Shown: piece by piece, positions 1 to 7,675 of the stretch
Layout: each line of letters opens with the position of its first letter
How positions within the stretch are numbered: position 1 is the stretch's first letter
Assembly (NCBI GenBank): GCA_024742285.1
Contig: JANSYR010000002.1
Span: 537,691 to 601,690 of the forward strand
Length of the DNA stretch: 64,000 nt
DNA from: a bacterium
Lineage (GTDB): Bacteria; Myxococcota_A; UBA9160; UBA4427
Direction of reading: 5' to 3'
Program-made: the position numbers and the translations under genes
Notes under the pieces: generated by a model
Told to the model about the DNA's origin: nothing
Databases searched by the model: none
The model's input: only the letters and a program-made list of their open reading frames with translations

Positions 1-849
1 CAGGGGGTCCTCGTCGCGTTCGCGCGGAGTCCGATGCTCGCGGCGCAGGGCGCGTGGGACCTGCAGCAGTACTCCGACGGTCGCTTCCAGCTCGGCCTCG
101 GCACCCAGGTGAAGGGGAACATCATCGGCCGCTTCGGCATGCCCTGGTCCGCGCCGGCGCAGCGGCTGACCGACTACGTCGGCGCGGTCCGCGCGGCCTT
201 CGACACGTTCCAGAGCAGCGCGCCCCTCCAGTTCGAGAGCGAGAACTACACGCTCAACCGGCTCCAGCCCTTCTTCAATCCCGGGCCCCTCGAGTGCGGA
301 CCGCCCTCGATCCTGATGGGCGCGGTTGGCCCGCTCATGACGAAGGCGGTCGGCCGGGTCGGCGACGCCATCCAGACCCATCCGACCAACAGCGAGCCGC
401 GCTTCCTGCGCGAGGTCACGCGACCCCGCCTCGAGGAGGGCGCCAAGGCCGCCGGCCGCGACGTGCGGATCGAGCTGACGGCGGGACCCATGATCGCGAC
501 CGGCGCGAATTCGGAGGAGGTCGAGGCGCAGAAGCAGGCGGCGCGCGAAAGCCTCGTCTTCACCCTGTCGACGCCGGCGTACTGGCCGACCCTCGAGTAC
601 CACGGCATGAAGCACGTGGGCGAGCAGCTCCGGCAGTTCACCCGTGAAGGCAAGTGGGGCGAGATGAACGATCTCGTGACGGACGAGCTGCTCGACATCT
701 TCGTACCCCAGGGCACGTATGACGAGATCGCGGACGTCCTGCTCGACCAGTACGATGACGTCGCCGAGCGGATCCTCTTTCCGGTCCCCGTCGATCCGAA
801 GAACGACGATGCGGCACGGAAGGCGATCGCGAAGCTGCAGGGCGGCTGA
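1..849 (+). CDS. LLM-class F420-dependent oxidoreductase, 5' end cut off
   Basis: The reading frame is open from base 1, so the gene begins upstream of the window and 282 codons are visible. The protein matches luciferase-like monooxygenases of the actinobacterial TIGR03617 kind: VAFARSPMLAAQGAWDL is followed by GRFQLGLGTQVKGN, the conserved strand-turn that leads into the flavin/F420 pocket of the TIM barrel. Such enzymes use reduced F420 or FMN to reduce or oxidise organic substrates in the cytoplasm; the substrate is not predictable here. An in-frame ATG at 34 is too far inside the conserved core to be the true start. The family assignment is firm, the cofactor is inferred from the family. 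Confidence 0.88.
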   Translation, partial: QGVLVAFARSPMLAAQGAWDLQQYSDGRFQLGLGTQVKGNIIGRFGMPWSAPAQRLTDYVGAVRAAFDTFQSSAPLQFESENYTLNRLQPFFNPGPLECGPPSILMGAVGPLMTKAVGRVGDAIQTHPTNSEPRFLREVTRPRLEEGAKAAGRDVRIELTAGPMIATGANSEEVEAQKQAARESLVFTLSTPAYWPTLEYHGMKHVGEQLRQFTREGKWGEMNDLVTDELLDIFVPQGTYDEIADVLLDQYDDVAERILFPVPVDPKNDDAARKAIAKLQGG

Positions 850-859
850 GGTCTACGTC

Positions 860-892
860 TCCGCCTTCATTCCGCCTTCAATCCGCCTTCAT
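860..892. repeat. three tandem 11-bp repeats over the SDR stop codon
   Basis: Units are TCCGCCTTCAT (860-870), TCCGCCTTCAA (871-881) and TCCGCCTTCAT (882-892). Read on the minus strand, the first unit reached encodes the last codons of the SDR gene up to its stop at 878-880, and the next two copies lie after or across the stop. It looks like replication slippage at a gene end. Confidence 0.85.
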
Positions 893-1816
893 GGAGTCGC
901 TCGAGAGGGCGCCGAAGCCCGGGTCCATCATCGCGGCGTCGGTGGTTCCGTCGAGGGCGATCTGCGGGTCGCCACCGGCCATGACCTCGTCCCAGTGGTC
1001 GCGAAAGGACTCCGGGCGGTCGTCGTCGGCGCGATAGCCCGGATAGACGTTCGTCGTCACTCGCGCCGCCCGTCCGCCGCCGACGGTGAAGATGTCGCCC
1101 GAGACCGGTACGTCCTCGTGGCAGAGCCACGCGACGAGCGGCGCGACCCGGTGGGCCGGGAACGTCGCGCTCATCCAGTCCCGGATCTCCTTGTTCGGGA
1201 CGCCAGCGGCCATGCGCGTGTACGCCAGCGGCATGATCGCGTTCACCTTGATCCCCAGCGTCGCGCCCTCCCGCGCGAGGGAGCGGGTCAGGCCGAGGAG
1301 GCCGGCCTTCGCGGCGGGATAATCGAAGCTGCCGTCGACGCCGAGGGCCGTCGAGGAGCTCGTGTTGACGATCCGGCCGTAGCCGGAGGCCTTCATGTGA
1401 CGCCAGGCAGGGCGGAGGACGTGGATCGCCCCGTAGAGATGGGTCTTGAACACGGCGTCGACGTGCTCGTCGCGAACGTCTTCGAAGGGCCCGGTCCCCC
1501 CGCCGATCCCGGCGTTGTGGACGACGACGTCGATCCGCCCCCAGAGATCGAGGGCCTGCTCGACCATGGCCGCGCCGTCCGCGCTCTCGGCGACGGAGCC
1601 CGCGTTCGCGACGGCTTCCCCGCCGGCCGCCTCGATCTCGCGGACCACCGCCTCCGCGGGGGCCTCGGAGCGCCCCCGACCGACCGTGTCGCCGCCGTAG
1701 TCGTTCACCAGGACCCGCGCCCCCCGCGCCGCGAGGAGCAGGGCGTGCTCCCGTCCCAGGCCGTTGCCCGCCCCGGTCACCAATGCCACCCGCTCGTCGA
1801 ATCGAATCCGGCTCAT
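878..1816 (-). CDS. SDR-family oxidoreductase, MFE-2-like dehydrogenase type
   Basis: NAD(P)-dependent short-chain dehydrogenase of 312 residues. The Rossmann glycine motif TGAGNGLG is at residues 14-21, NAG at 101-103, and the catalytic set is Ser about 154, Tyr166 and Lys170 (YPAAK). The VLVNDYGGD stretch after the second strand and the overall pattern resemble the dehydrogenase unit of peroxisomal multifunctional enzyme type 2 and bacterial 3-hydroxyacyl-CoA or steroid dehydrogenases. It is about 60 residues longer than a minimal SDR, with a C-terminal tail. I chose the inner ATG (MSRIRF) because the 13 residues before it are not conserved. It is divergent from the amidohydrolase at 1912. 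The substrate is unknown. Confidence 0.85.
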   Translation of the reverse strand: MSRIRFDERVALVTGAGNGLGREHALLLAARGARVLVNDYGGDTVGRGRSEAPAEAVVREIEAAGGEAVANAGSVAESADGAAMVEQALDLWGRIDVVVHNAGIGGGTGPFEDVRDEHVDAVFKTHLYGAIHVLRPAWRHMKASGYGRIVNTSSSTALGVDGSFDYPAAKAGLLGLTRSLAREGATLGIKVNAIMPLAYTRMAAGVPNKEIRDWMSATFPAHRVAPLVAWLCHEDVPVSGDIFTVGGGRAARVTTNVYPGYRADDDRPESFRDHWDEVMAGGDPQIALDGTTDAAMMDPGFGALSSDSMKAD

Positions 1817-1848
1817 CCGGAGAGGGTGACACGTCCCCGCCGGAGAGG

Positions 1849-1877
1849 CTGCCAACCCCCGCGCCGTTCCATAGAAT
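1849..1877 (+). promoter_or_regulatory. candidate sigma-70 promoter of the amidohydrolase gene
   Basis: CTGCCA (1849-1854) is followed after 17 bases by TAGAAT (1872-1877). The expected transcription start is about 28 bases before the ATG at 1912, whose ribosome site is GGAGAA. The -10 resembles the TAGACT hexamer seen before other genes in the window. Confidence 0.45.
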
Positions 1878-1911
1878 CGACGGGGTCCATCGCACAGAAC
1901 GGAGAACCGCC

Positions 1912-3111
1912 ATGGCCGCAGCCGAACTCGATCCCGAACTCTTCCTGCCCGACCCGGAGCCGGCCGTCGAGAAGTACACGATCATCTCGGTCGACGATCA
2001 CGTGGTCGAGCCGCCGCACCTCTTCGAGACCTACGTTCCGGAGAAGCTCCGCGCCGACGCGCCGAAGCTGATCGAGACGCCGGAAGGTCATCAGGTCTGG
2101 TCCTTCGAGGGCGAGGTCTTCACGCAGGTCGGAATGAACGCCGTCGCCGGTCGCCGCCCCGAGACCGTCCAGCTCGAGCCCTTCCGCTTCGAGCAGATGC
2201 GCCCGGGCTGCTACGACATCGACGCGCGGATCCGGGACATGGACATCGCGGGCATCTGGGCGCAGATGAACTTTCCGTCCCAGATCACCGGCTTCTGCGG
2301 CCGCATCTTCGCCAATGCGAAGAACAAGGAGGTCGGCCGCGCCTGCGTGCGCGCCTGGAACGACTGGCTCTTCGAGGAGTGGTACAAGCCGCATCCCAAC
2401 CGGATCATCCCGTGTGGGATCACCTACCTGCAGGATCCGGCGTGGGCCGTCGAAGAGATCCACCGCAACGCCGAGCGCGGCTTCGTCTCGGTCACCTTCC
2501 CGGAGCGTCCGCACGCGGTCGGGATGCCGAACCTCTGGGATCGGAACCACTGGGATCCGATCATCCAGGCCTGCGCGGATACCGATACGGTGATCTCGCT
2601 GCACGTCGGTTCGTCCGGCATGTATCCCGCGCCGGAGGGGGCGCCGATGCTCCAGCTGGGCGCGACGATGTTCGGCCAGCTCTCGCTGGCGGCGTGCTCG
2701 GAGTGGCTCTGGAGCGAGTATCCCAAGAAGCACCCGAACCTGAAGATCGCGATGAGCGAGGGCGGGATCGGCTGGGTCGCGATGCTGCTCGATCGCCTCG
2801 ACAACATCATCGACCGCTCGGGCTACGGCATGGGTTGGGACGAGCGCCCCGCCGACATCCTCAAGCGCAACTTCTGGTTCTGCACCCTCGACGATCCCGG
2901 CACGATCAACACGCGCCACCGGATCGGGGTGGAGAACATCTGCTACGAGACCGACTACCCGCACGGCGACGGGACCTGGCCGGGCTGCCAGCAGCTCGTC
3001 GAAGAGGTCTGGGGCGACATCCCGAACAACGAGCTCCGCATGATGCTCTCCGAGAACGCGGCGAAGCTGTACCGACACCCGCTTCCGGAAGTCGTCCTTC
3101 CGGTCGACTAG
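1912..3111 (+). CDS. amidohydrolase-family (amidohydrolase 2) metal-dependent hydrolase
   Basis: A 399-residue TIM-barrel hydrolase. The start is SVDDHVVEPPHLFE (residues about 24-37), typical of amidohydrolase-2 enzymes that open with D-x-H. The second half has SLHVGSSG near residue 230 and ETDYPHGDGTWPG near 345, where metal or catalytic residues of the family lie. These enzymes are hydrolases or decarboxylases related to ACMS decarboxylase, and the type with a long N-terminus before the DDH motif is common in F420-rich degraders. The start at 1912 follows GGAGAACCGCC; an upstream in-frame ATG at 1783 lies in the SDR gene's own region and is not credible. It heads a run of three co-directional catabolic genes. 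Substrate unknown. Confidence 0.85.
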   Translation: MAAAELDPELFLPDPEPAVEKYTIISVDDHVVEPPHLFETYVPEKLRADAPKLIETPEGHQVWSFEGEVFTQVGMNAVAGRRPETVQLEPFRFEQMRPGCYDIDARIRDMDIAGIWAQMNFPSQITGFCGRIFANAKNKEVGRACVRAWNDWLFEEWYKPHPNRIIPCGITYLQDPAWAVEEIHRNAERGFVSVTFPERPHAVGMPNLWDRNHWDPIIQACADTDTVISLHVGSSGMYPAPEGAPMLQLGATMFGQLSLAACSEWLWSEYPKKHPNLKIAMSEGGIGWVAMLLDRLDNIIDRSGYGMGWDERPADILKRNFWFCTLDDPGTINTRHRIGVENICYETDYPHGDGTWPGCQQLVEEVWGDIPNNELRMMLSENAAKLYRHPLPEVVLPVD

Positions 3112-3223
3112 AACGGCTTAAGCGAAGAACACGCCCTTGATTGCTCGCTTCTCGCGAGCGGGCCCAACCCGGTTGCGGTCGTCCAAGACCGCGCCATGCC
3201 CCCAAAGCCAGGAGATCCCAGCC

Positions 3224-4849
3224 ATGTCGACCACCGTGATTCGCGGAGGCACCGTCCTCGATGGAACCGGCGCCCCGGGCGCCCTGGCCGATGTCCTCGT
3301 TCGCGATGGACGCATCGCCGAGATCGGGAAGGGGCTCTCCGGCGACCGCGAGCTCGACGCCAGCGGCGCGGTCGTGACGCCGGGCTTCATCGACATCCAC
3401 ACCCACTACGACGCGCAGGTCTTCTGGGACCCCGCGCTCACCCCGTCCTGCTTCCACGGCGTGACGACGGTCGTCGCCGGCAACTGCGGATTCGCGGTCG
3501 GCCTCGAGAAGGTCGAGGACATGAACCCGGCGTCGCTCATGGAAGGCATCCCCTGGGACTTCGAGACCTTCCCGGAGTACCTGGCCTCGGTCGAGCGGCG
3601 GGGCACGATCCTCAACTACGCCGCCTACGTGGGCCATACGGCGCTCCGCCTCTTCCACATGGGAGACGACGCGTACGAGCGCGAGGCGACGGACGCCGAG
3701 GTGGCAGCGATGTGCGCCTCGGTCCGGGAGGCCATGGAAGCGGGCGCCGTGGGCCTCGCCACGAGCTTCGCGCCGACCCACGTGGGCGTCGGCGGCAAGC
3801 CCATCTGCAGTCGCGTGGGCGACTTCTCCGAGTTCGAGGCGATGGCAGGGGAGCTGGGGAAGCTCGGCCGCGGCGTGATCGAGGCGACCCTCGGCGGAGA
3901 CTTCGTCTTCGACAAGGTCTACGACTTCCAGCGCCGCGTGGGCGTCCCGCTCACCTACACCGCGCTCCTCGCGATCCCCGGTCTTTGGCAGCACGGCTCG
4001 AACGTCCACCGCGAGCAGCTGGCCAAGGGCGATACCGGCGTCTGGCCCCAGATCTCGGTCCGCGCGGTCACGCTCCAGCAGCAGCTGAAGTCGCCGTTCT
4101 CCTTCGACCAGGCCGACTGCTTCTCGTCCCTCTACGCCGAAGCGCCGGAGATGCGCGAGGTCCGCTACAAGGACGCCGAGTGGCGCAAGAAGGCGATCGA
4201 AGAGCTGGCGAACATGCCGCTTCCGACGCGCTGGGAGAACTTCTATCTCGCGGAGAGCGAGGTCTACGCGGACCACACCGACCGCAAGCTCGAAGACATC
4301 GCGAAGGAGCGCGGCGAGCACCCCTTCGACACGATGGTCGCGATGTCCCTCGAAGAGAACCTCGAGTCGCGCTGGCGCTACGTGCTGGCGAACGACGACG
4401 AAGAGGGCGTGGAGCACCTGCTTCAGCAGGACCAGATGGCGATCGGCCTCTCGGACGCCGGCGCGCACGTGGGGATGCTCTGCGATGCGCCGCTGCCGAC
4501 CGATCTCCTGGGCAACTGGGTGCGCGAGCGCGAGGTCCTGCCCCTCGAGAAGGCGGTCCACAAGCTGACCGGCGAACCCGCCGGGATCTTCCGCTTCGAG
4601 GATCGCGGCGTGCTGCGCGAGGGCGCCCACGCCGACGTCTGCGTCTTCGACCCGAACGAGGTCGCGCCCGGCCCGATTCGCCGCGTGCAGGACTTCCCGG
4701 CCAACGCGGACCGGCTGACGGCGGACGAGCCCTCCGGCATCCGGCACGTCCTCGTGAACGGCACGGCGATCTGCGAGGACGGGGAGTCGAAGGCCCAGGG
4801 CCTCGACGGCCGGCCGGGTCAGCGTCCGAACCAGCTCCCCTTCGCCTAG
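3224..4849 (+). CDS. D-aminoacylase-like amidohydrolase (amidohydrolase 3 family)
   Basis: 541 residues. The N-terminal beta-sandwich begins VIRGGTVLDGTG and runs into VTPGFIDIHTHYDAQ, with metal ligands His59 and His61. GNCGFAVG follows near residue 85, a hallmark of N-acyl-D-amino-acid deacylases, and SDAGAHVG near residue 410 supplies the late Asp/His. The family hydrolyses N-acyl-D-amino acids and related cyclic amides in the cytoplasm. The start at 3224 (MSTTVIRGG) follows AGGAGATCCCAGCC. The gap to the preceding amidohydrolase is 112 bases and to the next gene 22 bases, so the last two probably share a message. The family is sure, the exact substrate is not. Confidence 0.87.
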   Translation: MSTTVIRGGTVLDGTGAPGALADVLVRDGRIAEIGKGLSGDRELDASGAVVTPGFIDIHTHYDAQVFWDPALTPSCFHGVTTVVAGNCGFAVGLEKVEDMNPASLMEGIPWDFETFPEYLASVERRGTILNYAAYVGHTALRLFHMGDDAYEREATDAEVAAMCASVREAMEAGAVGLATSFAPTHVGVGGKPICSRVGDFSEFEAMAGELGKLGRGVIEATLGGDFVFDKVYDFQRRVGVPLTYTALLAIPGLWQHGSNVHREQLAKGDTGVWPQISVRAVTLQQQLKSPFSFDQADCFSSLYAEAPEMREVRYKDAEWRKKAIEELANMPLPTRWENFYLAESEVYADHTDRKLEDIAKERGEHPFDTMVAMSLEENLESRWRYVLANDDEEGVEHLLQQDQMAIGLSDAGAHVGMLCDAPLPTDLLGNWVREREVLPLEKAVHKLTGEPAGIFRFEDRGVLREGAHADVCVFDPNEVAPGPIRRVQDFPANADRLTADEPSGIRHVLVNGTAICEDGESKAQGLDGRPGQRPNQLPFA

Positions 4850-4871
4850 GGTCCGGAGGAGGGAATCCGGC

Positions 4872-5771
4872 ATGGCCACGAGCGACCCGGTGATCCTCGA
4901 GGTCGCGCTCAACGGCGCGACCCCGACCGAACGCAATCCCCACTCGCCGCAGACGCAGGAGGCGCTCGTTGCCGATGCGATCCGCTGCATCGACGCGGGG
5001 GCCGCGATCGTCCACACCCACGCGCCGGACATCACGGTCGGCGGCGAGGCGGGCGCGCGGCAGTACCTCGGCCACTTCGAGCCGGTCCACGCGCGTCATC
5101 CGGACGCGATCCTCTATCCGACCATCGTCTTCGGCGAGACCATCGAGGAGAAGACGAGCCACGTCGAGCCGCTCAAGAAGGCGTATCCGCTTCGCATGGG
5201 GTTCGTCGATCCCGGCTCGGTGAACCTCGTTCCGACCGATGAGACGGGCGTGCCGGCGCCCGCGGACTGGGTCTACGCGAATTCGCCGGCGGACGTCGAG
5301 AAGAAGTTCGCGCTCTGCGAGCGCCTCGGCCTCGGGCCGGGCATGGCGATCTTCGAGCCCGGCTTCCTGCGGACCGCGCTCGCCTATCACGCGGCGGGAC
5401 GGATGCCCCGCGGCGCCTTCCTGCGCTTCTACTTCGGCGGGGAACGCAGCTACCGCGGCGAGGGTCCGGTCGACCTCCTCTTCGGGATGCCGCCGACGCG
5501 CGCGGGGCTCGACCTCTATCTCGACATGCTGGGGGACTGCCCCTTGCCCTGGTCGGTCGCCGTGGTCTCCGGAGATCCCTTCGACGGCGACGTCGCAAGG
5601 CATGCACTCGAGCGCGGCGGCCACCTCCGAGTGGGGCTCGAGGACTACGCCGGCCTGCGCAGCCCGAGCAACCTGAAGCTGGTAGAAGAAGCGGTCGCGC
5701 TCTGCGCGGACGTCGGCCGGCCGGTCGCGACCCCCGCCGAAGCCGCCCGCCTGCTCGACCTGCCGGACTAG
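4872..5771 (+). CDS. BKACE / 3-keto-5-aminohexanoate cleavage family enzyme
   Basis: 299 residues of the PF05853 family, which condenses a beta-keto acid with acetyl-CoA and releases acetoacetate plus a new acyl-CoA. It opens with EVALNGATPT, and IVHTHAPD carries the zinc ligands His48 and His50. RMGFVDPGSVN and MAIFEPGF follow in the expected order. The founding member (Kce) acts in lysine fermentation, but most members use other beta-keto acids. The gene follows two amidohydrolases closely, which suggests that hydrolysis of an amide or lactam yields the keto acid cleaved here. The ATG at 4872 has GGAGGAGGG upstream. The family is sure; the substrate is inference. Confidence 0.88.
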   Translation: MATSDPVILEVALNGATPTERNPHSPQTQEALVADAIRCIDAGAAIVHTHAPDITVGGEAGARQYLGHFEPVHARHPDAILYPTIVFGETIEEKTSHVEPLKKAYPLRMGFVDPGSVNLVPTDETGVPAPADWVYANSPADVEKKFALCERLGLGPGMAIFEPGFLRTALAYHAAGRMPRGAFLRFYFGGERSYRGEGPVDLLFGMPPTRAGLDLYLDMLGDCPLPWSVAVVSGDPFDGDVARHALERGGHLRVGLEDYAGLRSPSNLKLVEEAVALCADVGRPVATPAEAARLLDLPD

Positions 5772-5809
5772 CGCCCGTTCTCCCTCGACCTTTCGCGTCG
5801 ATCAGCCGA

Positions 5810-5815
5810 TAGACT
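5810..5815 (+). promoter_or_regulatory. TAGACT -10-like hexamer before the CPBP gene
   Basis: TAGACT lies 44 bases before the ATG at 5860. The -35 match is weak (TCGACC with a 19-base gap). It is listed because the same hexamer recurs before other genes here. Confidence 0.35.
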
Positions 5816-5859
5816 GCGAGCCCGCTCCAACCGCTCCCTCTTCGGAGACCCGCACGCGC

Positions 5860-6630
5860 ATGTCCACCGAGTCCGCATCCGTCCAGGGCGAAGAGGGCGG
5901 CCCCGTCGTCCACGAAGGACACGGCTGGTGGCCCTACCTGGTGCCGTACCTCGTCTTCATCCTGATGACGGAGTTCGGCCCGCGACTCGGGGAGGCCGCG
6001 CAGCCCTGGCTCCTGGCGATCAAGCCCGCCGTCGTCCTCGGCCTGGTCGTCTGGTTCCGCGCCGGGGGCGCGTACCCCGAGTGGCGGGGCGAGGGCGGAC
6101 GGATCGGCCTGGTCGGCGGTGCCCTGGACATGGCCGTCGGACTCGCCCTCACGGTCGTCTGGGTCGTTCCGTACTGGCTCTTCCCGGCGATCCGTCCGGA
6201 GCCCGGGGAGGTCTTCGATCCGGCGATGGCGGGGGAGTCCTTCGTCGGCCTGATCCTGGCGCTGCGACTCTTCGGCTATGCGGTGGTGACGCCGATCTTC
6301 GAGGAGCTCTTCATTCGGAGCTTCGTCATGCGCCAGGCGGACGCGTGGGAGGTCTCGGACTTTCGCGACCTCCCGATCGCCCGCTACACGCTGCGCAGCA
6401 TGATCGTCACGGTGGTGATCTTCACCGCCGGCCACGTGCCCTGGGAGTACTGGGTCTGCGTGCCCTGGGTCTTCCTGTCGAACCTCTGGTTCTACTACCG
6501 GAAGAGCCTGTCCGCGGTGATCCTGCTCCACGGCACCACGAACGCGGCGCTGCTCGCGCTCGCGGTCTGGGGCGGCGATCTCCTGAAGAACCCGGATGGC
6601 ACGCCGTTCAGCTTCTGGTTCTTCGTCTAG
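5860..6630 (+). CDS. CPBP / CAAX-protease-related membrane protease (TIGR03008-like)
   Basis: 256 residues with about six to eight hydrophobic helices. The CPBP glutamyl protease signature is present: PIFEELFIRSFVMR near residues 146-159 (Glu pair plus Arg), FTAGHVPWEY near 187-196 with the second-motif His, and HGTTNAALLA near 226-235 with the third His. The wording of the first and last motifs is closest to the 'CAAX prenyl protease-related protein' subgroup reported beside exosortase loci. The expected role is proteolysis inside the inner membrane; the target is unknown. An ATPase and Wza-like gene of exosortase type lie 4-6 kb downstream, which fits, although no exosortase is visible. Confidence 0.78.
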   Translation: MSTESASVQGEEGGPVVHEGHGWWPYLVPYLVFILMTEFGPRLGEAAQPWLLAIKPAVVLGLVVWFRAGGAYPEWRGEGGRIGLVGGALDMAVGLALTVVWVVPYWLFPAIRPEPGEVFDPAMAGESFVGLILALRLFGYAVVTPIFEELFIRSFVMRQADAWEVSDFRDLPIARYTLRSMIVTVVIFTAGHVPWEYWVCVPWVFLSNLWFYYRKSLSAVILLHGTTNAALLALAVWGGDLLKNPDGTPFSFWFFV

Positions 6631-6661
6631 CGCGTTCGGACCGGGGCAGACGACGTCGGGA

Positions 6662-6988
6662 TCAGGCGGCGCCGCGGTGTCCCTGGCGGATCCGCTGCGC
6701 CAGCTCGGTCAGCTCGACGATCGTTTCCTGAAGCTCGTCGCCGGCGTCGTCCTCGGCTGCCGTAGCGACGCCCTTCGCGCTCACGGCCATGCCGGGATAG
6801 CCGAGACGATCGGCCTCCGACGACAGCGTCCGCGCGAGCTCCGCGACTTCGCCGTGCTTGCCGGCGAGCTCGGCGTCCTGAATCGAGTCGATGCGCTCGG
6901 CCAGGCCGATCACGAAGCGATCGATGTCCTCGGCCAGCTCGACGACGTCTTCCTGGGTGGACCGGATGGGCGGCTTGCGTTCGAACAT
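6662..6988 (-). CDS. small helical protein resembling a degenerate Hpt domain
   Basis: 108 residues, almost entirely helical and acidic, starting MFERKPPIRS. The segment LARTLSSEADRLGYPGMAVS (residues 51-70) has the rhythm of a histidine-phosphotransfer domain (HTLKGSAGxLG), but the phospho-accepting His is Arg and the following Lys is Ser. No membrane segment or signal peptide is seen. It ends 31 bases from the convergent CPBP gene and is divergent from the Cys-rich gene at 7090. I do not recognise the family; the Hpt resemblance is by eye and may only reflect a four-helix bundle. Confidence 0.6.
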   Translation of the reverse strand: MFERKPPIRSTQEDVVELAEDIDRFVIGLAERIDSIQDAELAGKHGEVAELARTLSSEADRLGYPGMAVSAKGVATAAEDDAGDELQETIVELTELAQRIRQGHRGAA

Positions 6989-7089
6989 GCTGATCCGAAC
7001 ATCGGCGCGCTCCGGACGGAACTGGAGAGGGGCGGGGGGCGATCCCGCTCCCGGTGGCGCCTGCGCGGGGTCTGCCGCAGGCTTGCGCG

Positions 7090-7386
7090 ATGCGATGTCA
7101 TGCATGCGATGCAGAGGTCGAGCTCGCCGCAGGCGAGGCCATCGGGTTCCGCGCGGAATGCGATCGCTGCGCGGCGGACCTTCACGTCTGCCTGAACTGC
7201 GATCACCACGACCCGGGCGCCTACAACGAGTGCCGCGAACCGAGCGCGGAACGCGTTCGAGACCGGGACCGCGCGAATCGGTGCGAGTATTTCCGATTCC
7301 GAACGACGGGAGGCACCGGGGACGGGCCCGAAGCAGAGCGTCGACGTGCGCAGCAGGCGCTGGACGCCTTGTTCGGAGACGACTAG
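7090..7386 (+). CDS. small Cys/His-rich protein, probable zinc ribbon
   Basis: About 98 residues from MRCHACDAEV. Cysteines fall in the pairs CHAC and CDRC, then CLNCDHHDPGAYNEC and RCEYF, enough for one or two zinc sites. The CLNCDHHDPGAYNECREP block looks conserved rather than random, and the protein ends in an Ala/Arg-rich helix. The ATG at 7090 puts MRC at the front; an earlier in-frame ATG at 7054 adds 12 unlikely residues. It lies head to head with the 6988 gene across 101 bases. No function assigned. Confidence 0.62.
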   Translation: MRCHACDAEVELAAGEAIGFRAECDRCAADLHVCLNCDHHDPGAYNECREPSAERVRDRDRANRCEYFRFRTTGGTGDGPEAERRRAQQALDALFGDD

Positions 7387-7431
7387 GGCGTGCCGCCGAT
7401 CCGCGGCGGCGCGTGCCCGCGCCGTGTGCTT

Positions 7432-7447
7432 TGGGTCTCATTCTGCA
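7432..7447 (+). promoter_or_regulatory. weak sigma-54 promoter candidate before the carbamoyltransferase operon
   Basis: TGGGTCTCATTCTGCA has GG and GC exactly ten bases apart, the -24/-12 spacing of sigma-54 promoters, but only part of the consensus around them. It lies about 230 bases before the GTG at 7676 in a 289-base gap where I see no gene. Low confidence. Confidence 0.2.
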
Positions 7448-7675
7448 CGATTGCGGGCACGATGCGCTCCGCCTGCGATCGGGTGACGACGCGAATCGAC
7501 CGAACAGCACCGGAGCTCGAAAGTACGTCACCGCGACCGCGAACCGGTCACTGACGTAGGTGCAACCCTCGCGTCACTCATCTCATCCAGCGGATCGTCT
7601 ATCCTCCCCTCGGACCCGTCGTCCTGGGGCATCGCTGTTTCGTAGTCAGCCGCCCCGCCTCCGGAAGGAACCTGC

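Noticed and set aside
1813..5035. Long open frames on the strand opposite the amidohydrolase and aminoacylase genes, for example minus 1813-3078 and 2906-5035
   Set aside because: They are opposite well-recognised enzymes, are Arg/Asp/Val-rich with no domain motifs, and arise from the GC-rich third positions of the real genes. The same holds for 7646-9265, 15141-16823 and many others.
6662..7386. A toxin-antitoxin pair
   Set aside because: The genes are divergent rather than overlapping in one operon, neither resembles a known toxin, and the Cys-rich one looks like a conserved zinc protein.
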